From Dokdonia sp. 4H-3-7-5 (GTDB lineage Bacteria > Bacteroidota > Bacteroidia > Flavobacteriales > Flavobacteriaceae): DNA of 64,000 nt. Where the stretch lies: the NCBI RefSeq assembly GCF_000212355.1, contig NC_015496.1:868001-932000 (forward strand), read 5' to 3'. The notes under the pieces are model-generated. The model was given only the letters and a program-made list of their open reading frames with translations. It ran no database searches and was not told where the DNA came from. Positions 16,070 to 23,647 of this stretch are shown here, one piece after another. Position 1 is the stretch's first letter. Each line of letters starts with the position of its first letter. The position numbers were made by a program, and so were the translations under genes.

Positions 16070-17140
16070 CTACACAAGAGCTAGCAATTTATTGAGATCT
16101 TCTTCTGTATTAAAATAATGAAATCCTACCCGCACACCTTCACCTCGTGCAATAGTTATTATTCCTTCATCCCTTAATCGTGCGACAAGCTGGTCATTTC
16201 CCTTGATATTAAAAAATGAACCATGATCTACTCGATCTATAATTTCTTTTGAAATAAGTCCTCTCTCGGCAAAGGCTTCTTTTGCTTTAGCGTTTATAGT
16301 TTTTACTTTTTCATCTATGGTTTTCATACCTAGCTGTCGTATCACATCGATGGCAACTCCTAAGCTTCCATAGTTAAGTGTGTCTTGATGACCTGGCTCA
16401 AACCTTCCTAAAAAACTACCCTCCTGAGGTTTGTACTTTCCTTGTATAGAATTAAAACCTGTAGTTCTAGGAGCTACACGCTCTGCTACAGACTCTTTAA
16501 ATAAAAATAATGCATTACCATATCCAGCATTCATCCACTTGTAAGTACTTCCTCCTATCACATCAAATGCAGAATTATCAAAATCAAACATTTCGGTGCC
16601 TAGATATTGCGTAGCATCAGCAAAAAATAAGGTGTCGGGATATTTTGACTTTAACTCTTTAAGGAACTCATGATTGATTTTTATACCAGATAACCACTGT
16701 ACCATAGAAAATGCAAATATATCTGGTTGCGCTTTCGCGAAAGCGGTTGCTATCTCCTCCTCAATAGCACCCTTAATTTTTATATAACTCTGGTCAAAGT
16801 CGCGACTCTCAAAAGGCCAGTTTACCGAAGGGTAATCTCCTTCTAAAAGAAGTACTTTTTTATGCGTTGTTATCCCTTCTATAAGCGTGTTGAATCCGTA
16901 AGAAAAATTAGGCACAAGTGCGACTCTGTTTGCTTTACATGAAAAAAGCTTGCCTACCTTTTCTCGTACGCCTGTGAGCACTTTTGCTTGATTCTCTTTA
17001 AGTATACTACCCTGTATAAGAAAATCGAGATCATGCTCTTGACGCCACTCCATCACAGGCAGTGATAATAAGCCCGATGCCGCAGTGTTGAGATATGCGT
17101 ACTGTTTTAAAATAGGAAAGAGTTTTGCAAAATTTTTCAT
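16070..17140 (-). CDS. PLP-dependent class V aminotransferase / cysteine-desulfurase-like enzyme
   Basis: The 356-residue protein has a fold-type I class V layout. It has YLNTAASGLLSLP at about 15-27, NFSYGFNTLIEG near 80, the aspartate in LFFADATQYLG (about 171-181), the PLP-binding lysine in GGSTYKWMNAGYG near 200 and the late REG-type ARGEGVRVGFHYFNT. Family members act as desulfurases, kynureninases or C-S lyases. EgtE, the last ergothioneine enzyme, belongs to this class, and this gene lies 900 bases from the egt operon, so it is a candidate EgtE by position only. A palindrome copy inside is read as TAFAKA. Confidence 0.82.
   Translation of the reverse strand: MKNFAKLFPILKQYAYLNTAASGLLSLPVMEWRQEHDLDFLIQGSILKENQAKVLTGVREKVGKLFSCKANRVALVPNFSYGFNTLIEGITTHKKVLLLEGDYPSVNWPFESRDFDQSYIKIKGAIEEEIATAFAKAQPDIFAFSMVQWLSGIKINHEFLKELKSKYPDTLFFADATQYLGTEMFDFDNSAFDVIGGSTYKWMNAGYGNALFLFKESVAERVAPRTTGFNSIQGKYKPQEGSFLGRFEPGHQDTLNYGSLGVAIDVIRQLGMKTIDEKVKTINAKAKEAFAERGLISKEIIDRVDHGSFFNIKGNDQLVARLRDEGIITIARGEGVRVGFHYFNTEEDLNKLLALV
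16730..16745. repeat. 16-bp palindrome copy inside the class V enzyme gene
   Basis: CGCTTTCGCGAAAGCG. On the coding (reverse) strand it is read GCT TTC GCG AAA GCG, AFAKA, in the segment EEIATAFAKAQPD. Confidence 0.85.
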
Positions 17141-17203
17141 AAGCTATTTACTATTGACGCTCAAAATGGCTAATTTTATATAACCATCTAAAGGTCGCAT
17201 TTT

Positions 17204-17650
17204 ATGTCACTATTTTCAAAGAAAACTACTACTTCTATTGACCCTGTTCAAAAAGAACTTATTGAAAACGCGCAAGCACGCGTGCGTCAAAAGAAGAATC
17301 TCTATAGACACTTTGTTACATTTCTTGCTGGCGCAATCTTACTTATTGTTATTAACCAAGTACTTCATGTAGGTGAAGAATTTAAACCATTCCAAAGGCC
17401 ATGGTTTGTGTGGGCAATACTTATATGGACCTTCTTTTTCCTCATACACCTTATAAACGTATTGCTCATGAGCAAGTTTATGAATAAAGAGTGGGAACAA
17501 AAGCACCTCGATAGACTTGTTGCCAAACAGAAAGTACGCATAGCAGAGCTGGAAGAAAATGTCGCTTTATCAAATCCATTACCAGAAAAAAAAAGTCCAT
17601 TAATGAGGGGGCCATCCCTACCACTAGACAACCAGAATACGCTCCTATGA
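17204..17650 (+). CDS. 2TM domain protein
   Basis: The 148-residue protein matches the 2TM domain family of Bacteroidetes: a basic amphipathic lead (AQARVRQKKNLYRHF), two transmembrane helices (about 37-53 and 67-90), then KFMNKEWEQKHLDRLV and a coiled tail. The second loop carries PWFVWAILIWTFF. Function is unknown. Its last four bases overlap the folA start (ATGA), indicating translational coupling with dihydrofolate reductase. Confidence 0.85.
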   Translation: MSLFSKKTTTSIDPVQKELIENAQARVRQKKNLYRHFVTFLAGAILLIVINQVLHVGEEFKPFQRPWFVWAILIWTFFFLIHLINVLLMSKFMNKEWEQKHLDRLVAKQKVRIAELEENVALSNPLPEKKSPLMRGPSLPLDNQNTLL

Positions 17651-18132
17651 TAACGATGATTGCTGCAGCTGCAGAAAATAATGCTTTAGGAAAAGATGGT
17701 AACATCCCTTGGCATTTGCCAGACGATTTTAGACATTTTAAGCAATTAACCACTGGGCACCACATTATAATGGGACGTAAAACGTGGGAATCTTTCCCTA
17801 AACCATTACCTAATCGCACGCACATAGTGATCACTCGTGACGTAAATTATAAGGCAGAAAATGCTATTGTAGTACATTCTCTTGAAGATGCACTAGCTTA
17901 CAGTAAGGATGAAGCTCATACTTATATTATAGGTGGTGGTGAGATTTACAAATTAGGGATGGACTATGCCACACACATAGAACTCACACGCGTTCATAAT
18001 GAATTTGAAGCAGATGCTTTTTTCCCAGAGATTAACACAAACCAATGGGAGTTAGTAAGCAGTGTTTTTCACGACGTAGATGATAGACATAAAAATGGGT
18101 TTACGTTTCAAAGCTGGAAAAAAAGCTCATAA
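17647..18132 (+). CDS. folA: Dihydrofolate reductase
   Basis: A 161-residue protein of normal length for chromosomal DHFR. MITMIAAAAENNALGKDGNIPW has the glycine loop, followed by LPDDFRHFK with the substrate-binding aspartate (D27), then IIMGRKTWES and the YIIGGGEIYKL NADPH loop near residue 98. It reduces dihydrofolate to tetrahydrofolate, restoring the cofactor oxidised by ThyA. It overlaps the preceding 2TM gene by four bases. A palindrome variant lies 19 bases after its stop codon. Confidence 0.96.
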   Translation: MITMIAAAAENNALGKDGNIPWHLPDDFRHFKQLTTGHHIIMGRKTWESFPKPLPNRTHIVITRDVNYKAENAIVVHSLEDALAYSKDEAHTYIIGGGEIYKLGMDYATHIELTRVHNEFEADAFFPEINTNQWELVSSVFHDVDDRHKNGFTFQSWKKSS

Positions 18133-18150
18133 CCCTGTCTTATAGTTTTA

Positions 18151-18168
18151 ACGCTTTCGCGAAAACGT
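18151..18168. repeat. Palindrome copy with one mismatch, folA-fabD gap
   Basis: ACGCTTTCGCGAAAACGT: one base departs from the perfect palindrome. It is intergenic. Confidence 0.8.
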
Positions 18169-18227
18169 AATAACAACAGGTATCTTCTAGGTTTTGTATT
18201 TTTACGCCAACTAATGAATTCTAATTT

Positions 18228-19112
18228 ATGAAAGCATATATATTTCCAGGACAAGGAGCCCAATTCTCAGGAATGGGTCTAGATATTTTTGAAAAATACC
18301 CTCTTGCACAGAACCTTTTTTTAAAGGCAAACGATGTATTAGGTTTTAATATTACAGATGTAATGTTTGAAGGGTCTGCAGAGGATTTAAAGCAAACTAA
18401 CGTTACACAACCTGCCATATTCATCCATTCAATTGCTATTAAAACAGTGATGACAGATTTTGAACCTTCTATGGTTGCTGGTCACTCTCTTGGGGAGTTC
18501 TCTGCACTAGTGGCAAGTGGTGCGTTAGACTTTGAAGATGGTCTTAAACTAGTAAGTAAGCGTGCTCAAGCGATGCAAAAGGCATGTGAATTACGACCTT
18601 CTACTATGGCGGCCGTTTTAGGTCTTGAAGATCACGTCGTAGAAGAAGTTTGTAATGAAATTGCTGGTGTTGTTGTAGCAGCAAATTACAACTGCCCTGG
18701 TCAGCTTGTTATTTCTGGTGAGGTAGAAGCGATTAACAAAGCTTGTGAGGCTATGAAGGAAAAAGGTGCACGCCGTGCTCTAGTGCTGCCAGTAGGTGGT
18801 GCCTTTCACTCTCCTATGATGGAGCCAGCTCGTGAAGAACTAGCAGCAGCGATAGAGAATACAGTTTTTAAAAACCCAGTATGCCCTATTTATCAAAATG
18901 TGACTGCTAGTGCTGTTACAAGTGCTAGCGAGATTCAAAAAAATCTTATCGCACAGCTTACTGCTCCTGTAAAATGGACACAAACTATACAACAAATGAT
19001 TGCCGATGGCTCAACGGATTTTATAGAAGTAGGACCAGGTAAAGTTTTACAAGGTCTTATGAGAAAAATAAACAGAGATGTGACGGCAAGTAGCGCAGCG
19101 CTTCCAGAATAA
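18228..19112 (+). CDS. fabD: Malonyl-CoA:ACP transacylase
   Basis: The 294-residue protein begins MKAYIFPGQGAQFSGMG, the classical oxyanion GQGxQ motif. The catalytic serine S87 is in GHSLGEFSAL. The malonyl-selective arginine occurs near VSKRAQAMQ, and the histidine is in PVGGAFHSPMM. It loads malonyl groups onto acyl-carrier protein for fatty acid synthesis. It is followed by a perfect bidirectional terminator and appears monocistronic, with its own upstream gap containing a palindrome copy. Confidence 0.97.
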   Translation: MKAYIFPGQGAQFSGMGLDIFEKYPLAQNLFLKANDVLGFNITDVMFEGSAEDLKQTNVTQPAIFIHSIAIKTVMTDFEPSMVAGHSLGEFSALVASGALDFEDGLKLVSKRAQAMQKACELRPSTMAAVLGLEDHVVEEVCNEIAGVVVAANYNCPGQLVISGEVEAINKACEAMKEKGARRALVLPVGGAFHSPMMEPAREELAAAIENTVFKNPVCPIYQNVTASAVTSASEIQKNLIAQLTAPVKWTQTIQQMIADGSTDFIEVGPGKVLQGLMRKINRDVTASSAALPE

Positions 19113-19131
19113 AGTATCAACACATAGCCAT

Positions 19132-19160
19132 AAAAAAACCAGCCCTAGGGCTGGTTTTTT
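19132..19160. terminator. Bidirectional terminator after fabD
   Basis: AAAAAACCAGCCC/GGGCTGGTTTTTT, a near-perfect inverted repeat lying between the fabD stop codon and the converging lipoprotein gene. Confidence 0.85.
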
Positions 19161-19217
19161 ATTGTCTAAAAATTACAATGTCTTAATACATTATAATTTT
19201 TGTAAACTATATATAAA

Positions 19218-19610
19218 TTAGTTTACTGCTTTTTTTACAGCATCACCAGCTTTATTTGCAGCATCTCTAGTTGCATCTGCAGCATCGTTTGCAGCATCTT
19301 TGGTTGCATTAGCAGCATCGTTTATAGCATCACCAGTTGCATTCGCAGCATCTTTTGCACCCTCTACAGTTGCATCGGTAGCGTTTTCGATAGCATTTCC
19401 AGCTTCATTTGCAGCATCGCCAGCAGCATCAGCAGCTTCACCAGCGGCATCTTTTACAGAGTTTCCTGCGTCATTAAGAGCATCACCAGTTGCATTTGCA
19501 GCGTTTTCAACAGCATTTCCAGCCTCGTTTGCTTTTTCTTCCATTTCTCTACAAGAAACAGCTCCTACGATTAATGCTAAAGCAGCAACATTTAAAATAA
19601 ATCTTTTCAT
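19218..19610 (-). CDS. Alanine-rich repeat lipoprotein
   Basis: This 130-residue protein has a lipoprotein signal with lipobox AVSC (Cys20) and mature start CREMEEK. The rest is a low-complexity run of short helical repeats built on DAA(N/G)xAxDA, with Ala, Asp, Asn, Lys and Gly making up nearly everything. The periodicity suggests an extended amphipathic helix, as in LEA-like or apolipoprotein-like proteins. It is the first of four small lipoproteins within 2.3 kb. No function can be assigned. The repetitive DNA (GCATC- and GCAGC-rich) makes the repeat number prone to change. Confidence 0.8.
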   Translation of the reverse strand: MKRFILNVAALALIVGAVSCREMEEKANEAGNAVENAANATGDALNDAGNSVKDAAGEAADAAGDAANEAGNAIENATDATVEGAKDAANATGDAINDAANATKDAANDAADATRDAANKAGDAVKKAVN

Positions 19611-19849
19611 AATTGAAATTTGTTTGGATAATTAGATGCGCGAATTTAACATAATTTCACATTCTCATAGCATGATAGCTCTGTATTATAAGCTGATTAT
19701 CGACTAAATGCAAAATTCTTAGGTAATATGTCAATATATTAACGATTTAAGAAAAAACTTGATTTGGAATGCATTTCTTGAATTTTTCTAAAAAAATTAA
19801 TAAAACAATTTATGGTAGGAATTATTCCTAATTTTCATACATTTACCCT

Positions 19850-20620
19850 ATGGGCATAAATGATTTACCTTCAGAAATACGCAGATTTAAAGAAGTACGC
19901 GAAGATCACGACTTCACACAGGCAGAATTTGCAGATAAATTAGGAATAAAAAATAGCACGGCAGATATAGAACGTGGTAGAACAAAACTATCTGGACAAG
20001 TTATTACTGAGCTATTGAGACTCTTCAATATCAATCCATTATGGATTTATGGCTATAGCAAGCAAAAACATCTCAATACAGACAAAAGTGATGTAAGTCC
20101 TAAGGTTGTTGTAGTCGATAAAGATGATAATGAAAACATGGTGCTGGTAAATCAAAAAGCAGCTGCCGGATATCCTAATAATATTGCAGATGTAGAGTGG
20201 TATCAAAAACTACCAGCCTTTGATTTTCCTATCCCACAGTATCGTAACGCTACTTACAGAGGTTTTCAAATAGAAGGCGACAGTATGATGCCTAGTTTTA
20301 GACCAGACGATTGGGTACTTGCAAAAGGAGTAGAGAGCTTAGACTATGCTAGTGATAATAAAGTGTATGTCATTGTCTTACAAGACGCCGTAGTTGTAAA
20401 GAAACTACAGAAAATGCCAGATTCCAAGAAGGTGCTATTAATATCTATAAATGAAGAATATGTGCCTTACGAAGTAGCGGTAAGTGACATTCAAGAAATA
20501 TGGCAGGTAAATAGTAAGCTCACTTTTAGTCTTGACGAAGGAAGTAGCAATAGTTTACTCAAAGAACTGCAGCAATCAATGCTAGATCTTAAGGCACAGA
20601 TGACACAATTTAAAGCATAA
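19850..20620 (+). CDS. XRE-type HTH and S24 (LexA-like) peptidase transcription regulator
   Basis: The 256-residue protein has an N-terminal Cro/CI-type helix-turn-helix (about 8-62: RRFKEVREDHDFTQAEFADKLG). A linker and a C-terminal S24 peptidase domain (about 100-225) follow. The self-cleavage site is probably A106-G107 in QKAAAGYPNN. The catalytic pair would be S145 in EGDSMMPSF and K184 in VVVKKLQ, 39 residues apart, close to the LexA spacing. LexA and CI repressors are inactivated by RecA-stimulated self-cleavage at Ala-Gly. A coiled C-terminal tail follows. It is flanked by small lipoprotein genes on the other strand, and a terminator follows at 20622. Confidence 0.88.
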   Translation: MGINDLPSEIRRFKEVREDHDFTQAEFADKLGIKNSTADIERGRTKLSGQVITELLRLFNINPLWIYGYSKQKHLNTDKSDVSPKVVVVDKDDNENMVLVNQKAAAGYPNNIADVEWYQKLPAFDFPIPQYRNATYRGFQIEGDSMMPSFRPDDWVLAKGVESLDYASDNKVYVIVLQDAVVVKKLQKMPDSKKVLLISINEEYVPYEVAVSDIQEIWQVNSKLTFSLDEGSSNSLLKELQQSMLDLKAQMTQFKA

Positions 20621-20621
20621 A

Positions 20622-20656
20622 AAAAGGTCGATAACTCCGTGAGCTATCGACCTTTT
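20622..20656. terminator. Terminator after the XRE/S24 gene
   Basis: AAAAGGTCGATA / TATCGACCTTTT inverted repeat with A and T runs on either side. It also serves the converging lipoprotein gene. Confidence 0.8.
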
Positions 20657-20674
20657 ACAATATAAACTTGATAA

Positions 20675-20914
20675 TTAGTTATCAGTTTTTACTTTTACCT
20701 CTCCGTCCTCATCTACTTTAACCTTAGTTTCAGAACCGTCTACGCCTTCTACCTTTAATTTGTAGCCATCATCAGTATCTTTTTCCTTAGTTACGTCACC
20801 TTTAGCCTTTGCTTCTTCAATAATAACTTCGGCTTCAGTTTTTTTCTCTTTACAAGATGTAAATGATACCGCAAGGATACCAAGAGCCAAAACTCCTATT
20901 TTTAATGATTTCAT
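20675..20914 (-). CDS. Small charged lipoprotein
   Basis: The 79-residue protein has a lipoprotein signal (MKSLKIGVLALGILAVSFTSC) with lipobox FTSC (Cys21) and mature start CKEKKTEAEVII. The mature part is almost entirely Lys, Glu, Asp and Val with a VKVDEDGEVKVKTDN ending, likely a short beta-strand repeat. It shares the positively charged plus acidic residues after the lipid cysteine with its neighbours (CRE or CKE). Function unknown. Confidence 0.75.
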   Translation of the reverse strand: MKSLKIGVLALGILAVSFTSCKEKKTEAEVIIEEAKAKGDVTKEKDTDDGYKLKVEGVDGSETKVKVDEDGEVKVKTDN

Positions 20915-20954
20915 AATTTTAAATTTTGGTTGTTAAAACAAGTGGTTATTAGAC

Positions 20955-21182
20955 TTAATTATCGTCTGTACCACCAGTTCCTGTATTTTCTTTAATCTCG
21001 TCAACACCTTCTTCTATAGCATCTCCAGCGTCATCCATAGCGTCCTCTACATCATCCATTGCATCTTCTACATCATCATTGTCTGTAGATACTTCCACAG
21101 TTTTATTCTCTCTACAAGAAGTAAGTGTAAATGAGGTTCCTAAAAGAGCTACAAGTGTTAGACTTAAAAAAATTCTTTTCAT
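20955..21182 (-). CDS. Small acidic lipoprotein
   Basis: A 75-residue protein with a lipoprotein signal (lipobox LTSC) and mature start CRENKTVEV. Its core is an acidic repeat: VEDAMDDVEDAMDDAGDAIEE, three or more tandem copies of a (V)EDAMDD-like unit. It lies between two other small lipoproteins on the same strand, spaced 40 and 50 bases apart, so the three may be cotranscribed. Function unknown. Confidence 0.75.
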   Translation of the reverse strand: MKRIFLSLTLVALLGTSFTLTSCRENKTVEVSTDNDDVEDAMDDVEDAMDDAGDAIEEGVDEIKENTGTGGTDDN

Positions 21183-21232
21183 TTTAAATAAATTAAATAG
21201 TTAATTAAGTGATATACGAACGTGAGCGACTT

Positions 21233-21454
21233 TTAGTTGTCGTCTCCTATTTTTTCTATCTCTTCGTCAATTTCCTCATTTACTTTATTATCTACTTTCT
21301 TTGCTGCTCTTTCTAAAATGCCTTCATTGTCTCTTTCAGTTTCTACTTGGACCTCTTTAACAACTGTAGTTTCTTTTACCTCAGTCTCTCTACAGCTTGC
21401 TATTGTAAACGATGCAATTAATAGAGCGATGAGTGTGATATTTCTTGTTTTCAT
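21233..21454 (-). CDS. Small charged lipoprotein
   Basis: The 73-residue protein has a lipoprotein signal with lipobox IASC and mature start CRETEVKETTV. The rest is a predicted helical run (AAKKVDNKVNEEIDEEIEKIG) with alternating Lys and Glu. It is the most upstream of the three adjacent lipoprotein genes on this strand. The head CRET parallels CREN and CREM of its neighbours. Function unknown. Confidence 0.72.
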   Translation of the reverse strand: MKTRNITLIALLIASFTIASCRETEVKETTVVKEVQVETERDNEGILERAAKKVDNKVNEEIDEEIEKIGDDN

Positions 21455-21592
21455 AATTTGATGGTTGTTTAGAGTACAAATGTATATTAGTTATACATCC
21501 ATAAACATAATTTATAACCAATGTTTTCTAAATCATTCGTTAACTTTTGAATATCTAGATCTTTTATAGATAAAAACTGTTAATTTTATTTT

Positions 21593-22252
21593 ATGGATTT
21601 TAGAGACACTTACAATTTCTTAGAACAACTACAACAGAACAACTCAAAAGAGTGGATGGATACTCATAGAAATGAGTATCATCATATACGAGACAATCAC
21701 ATCAAATGGCTTAATCACTTAAATGACCAACTCGCGCAATTTGATACTGAGTATTTTGACACCCCAGGTAAAAAAGCAATCAATCGCATCAATAACAATT
21801 TGATGTTTCATCCTAACAAACCTATTTACAAAAATCACATAGGTGCCGGACTAGACCAGAAAACAAAACAAGGAGATTTTTATATTGAAATAGGTCTCAG
21901 TCAGAATTTACTAGCAGGAGGTTTTTGGAGGCCTAAAAAAGAGATATTACAAAGTATACGCGAAGCCATAGATTATAATGGTGAGGAGTTAAAAGCTATT
22001 ATTAACAAACCTAGTTTTATAAAAACCTTTGGTGGTTTATGGGAGGACGATAAACTTAAAACAGCTCCAAAAGGATTTTCAAAAGAGCACCCACACATAG
22101 ATTTATTAAGAAATAAAACGTTTGCAGTAGAAGTGACACTCTCACAAGAACAAGTACTAGCAGATGATTTTGAAAAAAGAATTATAACAGTCTATAAAGA
22201 GATGCTCCCCTTTAGAAGATACTTAAGAGAGGCTGTATCTATAGTAACTTAG
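21593..22252 (+). CDS. DUF2461 domain protein
   Basis: A 219-residue soluble protein of the DUF2461 (TIGR02453) family. Conserved elements are NSKEWMDTHRNEY near residue 17, NRINNNLMFHPNKPIYKNHIGAG (about 62-84), then FYIEIGLSQNLLAGGFWRP and the late FGGLWEDDKLKTAPKGF (about 146-162). The family is common in bacteria and fungi and its biochemical role is unknown. The gene converges on kdtA with only 25 bases between the stop codons. Confidence 0.9.
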   Translation: MDFRDTYNFLEQLQQNNSKEWMDTHRNEYHHIRDNHIKWLNHLNDQLAQFDTEYFDTPGKKAINRINNNLMFHPNKPIYKNHIGAGLDQKTKQGDFYIEIGLSQNLLAGGFWRPKKEILQSIREAIDYNGEELKAIINKPSFIKTFGGLWEDDKLKTAPKGFSKEHPHIDLLRNKTFAVEVTLSQEQVLADDFEKRIITVYKEMLPFRRYLREAVSIVT

Positions 22253-22277
22253 AAACCGTCATTTAGTTTTGAGTAAA

Positions 22278-23510
22278 CTAATTACTCAAGTAGTCAACAA
22301 TCGCTTTTGTGGCACCCGTATTACTATTAATAAAGTGTCCCGCAATCATCCCTGTTTGCGCTCTAAATTTTTCATCTAAGATTAATTTGGATAAACGCTC
22401 ATCAAATTCGGCCTGATTAGTTACGGCATAAAGTCCTGCGAGTTGCTGTAGCTTTTTTGCTTCCGGAAACTTATCAAAATTGCCTCCTGTAATTATGGGT
22501 ACACCAAAGGTTGCTGGCTCCAGAATATTATGCAGTCCTGTAGTTCCCATCGCTCCACCCACGTAAGCAATATCTGCATAGCTATATATTTTAGTAAGAA
22601 GACCTATAGTATCTATAATCAATACATCGCAAGACGCCAGTGACGCTGCACTCATTTGAGAGTATAGGACTACTCTGCCCTTAATACTTGAGGCTAGCAA
22701 CGCAATTTTATCTGGCTTAATTTCATGTGGTGCTATTATGAATTTTGCTATTCCTTCATTAAGATTAATAAAATTTACAATCACATTATCATCTTCTGCC
22801 CAAGTACTGCCGCATACTACACATGTTTTGTCATTCTTAAAAGTATGAACAAAATCTAAAGTGTTATCCATTTCAATTTGATGACTTACTCTATCATATC
22901 TGGTATCTCCGCTTACGCTAAAATTTTTAAATCCCAACTTCTGCAATGCAATAGCAGAATCTTCATTTTGTAAAAAAAAGTACTCAAAGCTCTTTAATGA
23001 TGGCGTCATCCACTTTCCATAAGGCTTAAAAAATGGCTGACTCTCCCTAAATACCCCTGAAATCAAAAACGTACGAATTTTTCGGCGTTTGAGTTCGCTT
23101 AAATAGTTCGGCCAGAATTCATATTTCACAAAAAACACCATCTCTGGAGATACTATATCTAAAAACCTAGAAACATTTTTTGGGGTGTCAAATGGCAGGT
23201 AAACGGTAGCTTTCGCGAAAGCGTTATTCTTTTTAATCTCATAACCAGAAGGGGAGAAAAAGCTTATTACCATCTGGTGTTCTGGATACTTCTTTTTTAA
23301 CTCTTCAAGAACGGGCACTCCCTGCTCATATTCTCCTAAAGAGGCTGCATGCATCCAGATAGTAGGCTTGCCAGCTATGAGTTCTCGTTTAAGGGTTTTC
23401 AAGGTGTGCCTACGCCCAATTATAGACTTTTTAAGCTTTGCATTAAAAAAACCAGCTACTGGAATTAGCGCTTGAATAAGCGTGATTAAAAGAGAATACA
23501 ATTTATGCAT
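22278..23510 (-). CDS. kdtA: 3-deoxy-D-manno-octulosonic acid (Kdo) transferase
   Basis: I place the start at the ATG at 23510 (MHKLYSLLITLIQAL), giving 410 residues, rather than at 23603, because a -7 box lies just upstream at 23516-23523. The protein is a GT30/GT-B enzyme: an N-terminal membrane anchor, HAASLGEYEQGVPVLEELK (about 52-70), KYEFWPNY, and in the C-terminal half CGSTWAEDD and the GGAMGTTGLHNILEPATFGVP nucleotide-sugar site. It adds Kdo to lipid A precursors at the inner membrane. A palindrome copy inside is read NAFAKA. Confidence 0.92.
   Translation of the reverse strand: MHKLYSLLITLIQALIPVAGFFNAKLKKSIIGRRHTLKTLKRELIAGKPTIWMHAASLGEYEQGVPVLEELKKKYPEHQMVISFFSPSGYEIKKNNAFAKATVYLPFDTPKNVSRFLDIVSPEMVFFVKYEFWPNYLSELKRRKIRTFLISGVFRESQPFFKPYGKWMTPSLKSFEYFFLQNEDSAIALQKLGFKNFSVSGDTRYDRVSHQIEMDNTLDFVHTFKNDKTCVVCGSTWAEDDNVIVNFINLNEGIAKFIIAPHEIKPDKIALLASSIKGRVVLYSQMSAASLASCDVLIIDTIGLLTKIYSYADIAYVGGAMGTTGLHNILEPATFGVPIITGGNFDKFPEAKKLQQLAGLYAVTNQAEFDERLSKLILDEKFRAQTGMIAGHFINSNTGATKAIVDYLSN
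23209..23222. repeat. 14-bp palindrome copy inside kdtA
   Basis: GCTTTCGCGAAAGC. On the coding strand it is read GCT TTC GCG AAA GCT, AFAKA, within KKNNAFAKATVYL. Confidence 0.85.
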
Positions 23511-23515
23511 GGTTT

Positions 23516-23523
23516 CAAAAATA
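23516..23523 (-). promoter_or_regulatory. -7 box directly before kdtA
   Basis: Read on the reverse strand, TATTTTTG matches TAnnTTTG and ends 5 bases before the ATG at 23510. It suggests a leaderless transcript and excludes the upstream start at 23603. No -33 TTG is visible. Confidence 0.4.
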
Positions 23524-23647
23524 GTGCTTTGTTCTATAAATAGATTGTTAAGCGGTTGTAGTTTTTGTAATTTCGTTTTGTGTGAAAAATCACATGTATT
23601 CATAACTACACTTGCAGGGTTGCCACTTGCTTCCCTCCCACTATACG

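Noticed and set aside
17478-17834. 118-codon reverse frame over the 2TM and folA genes
   Set aside because: Antisense to two well-supported genes with no features of its own.
23511-23603. Upstream start for kdtA (extra 31 residues)
   Set aside because: The -7 box at 23516-23523 lies inside this extension, the extra residues do not fit the family, and the ATG at 23510 begins the usual membrane anchor.
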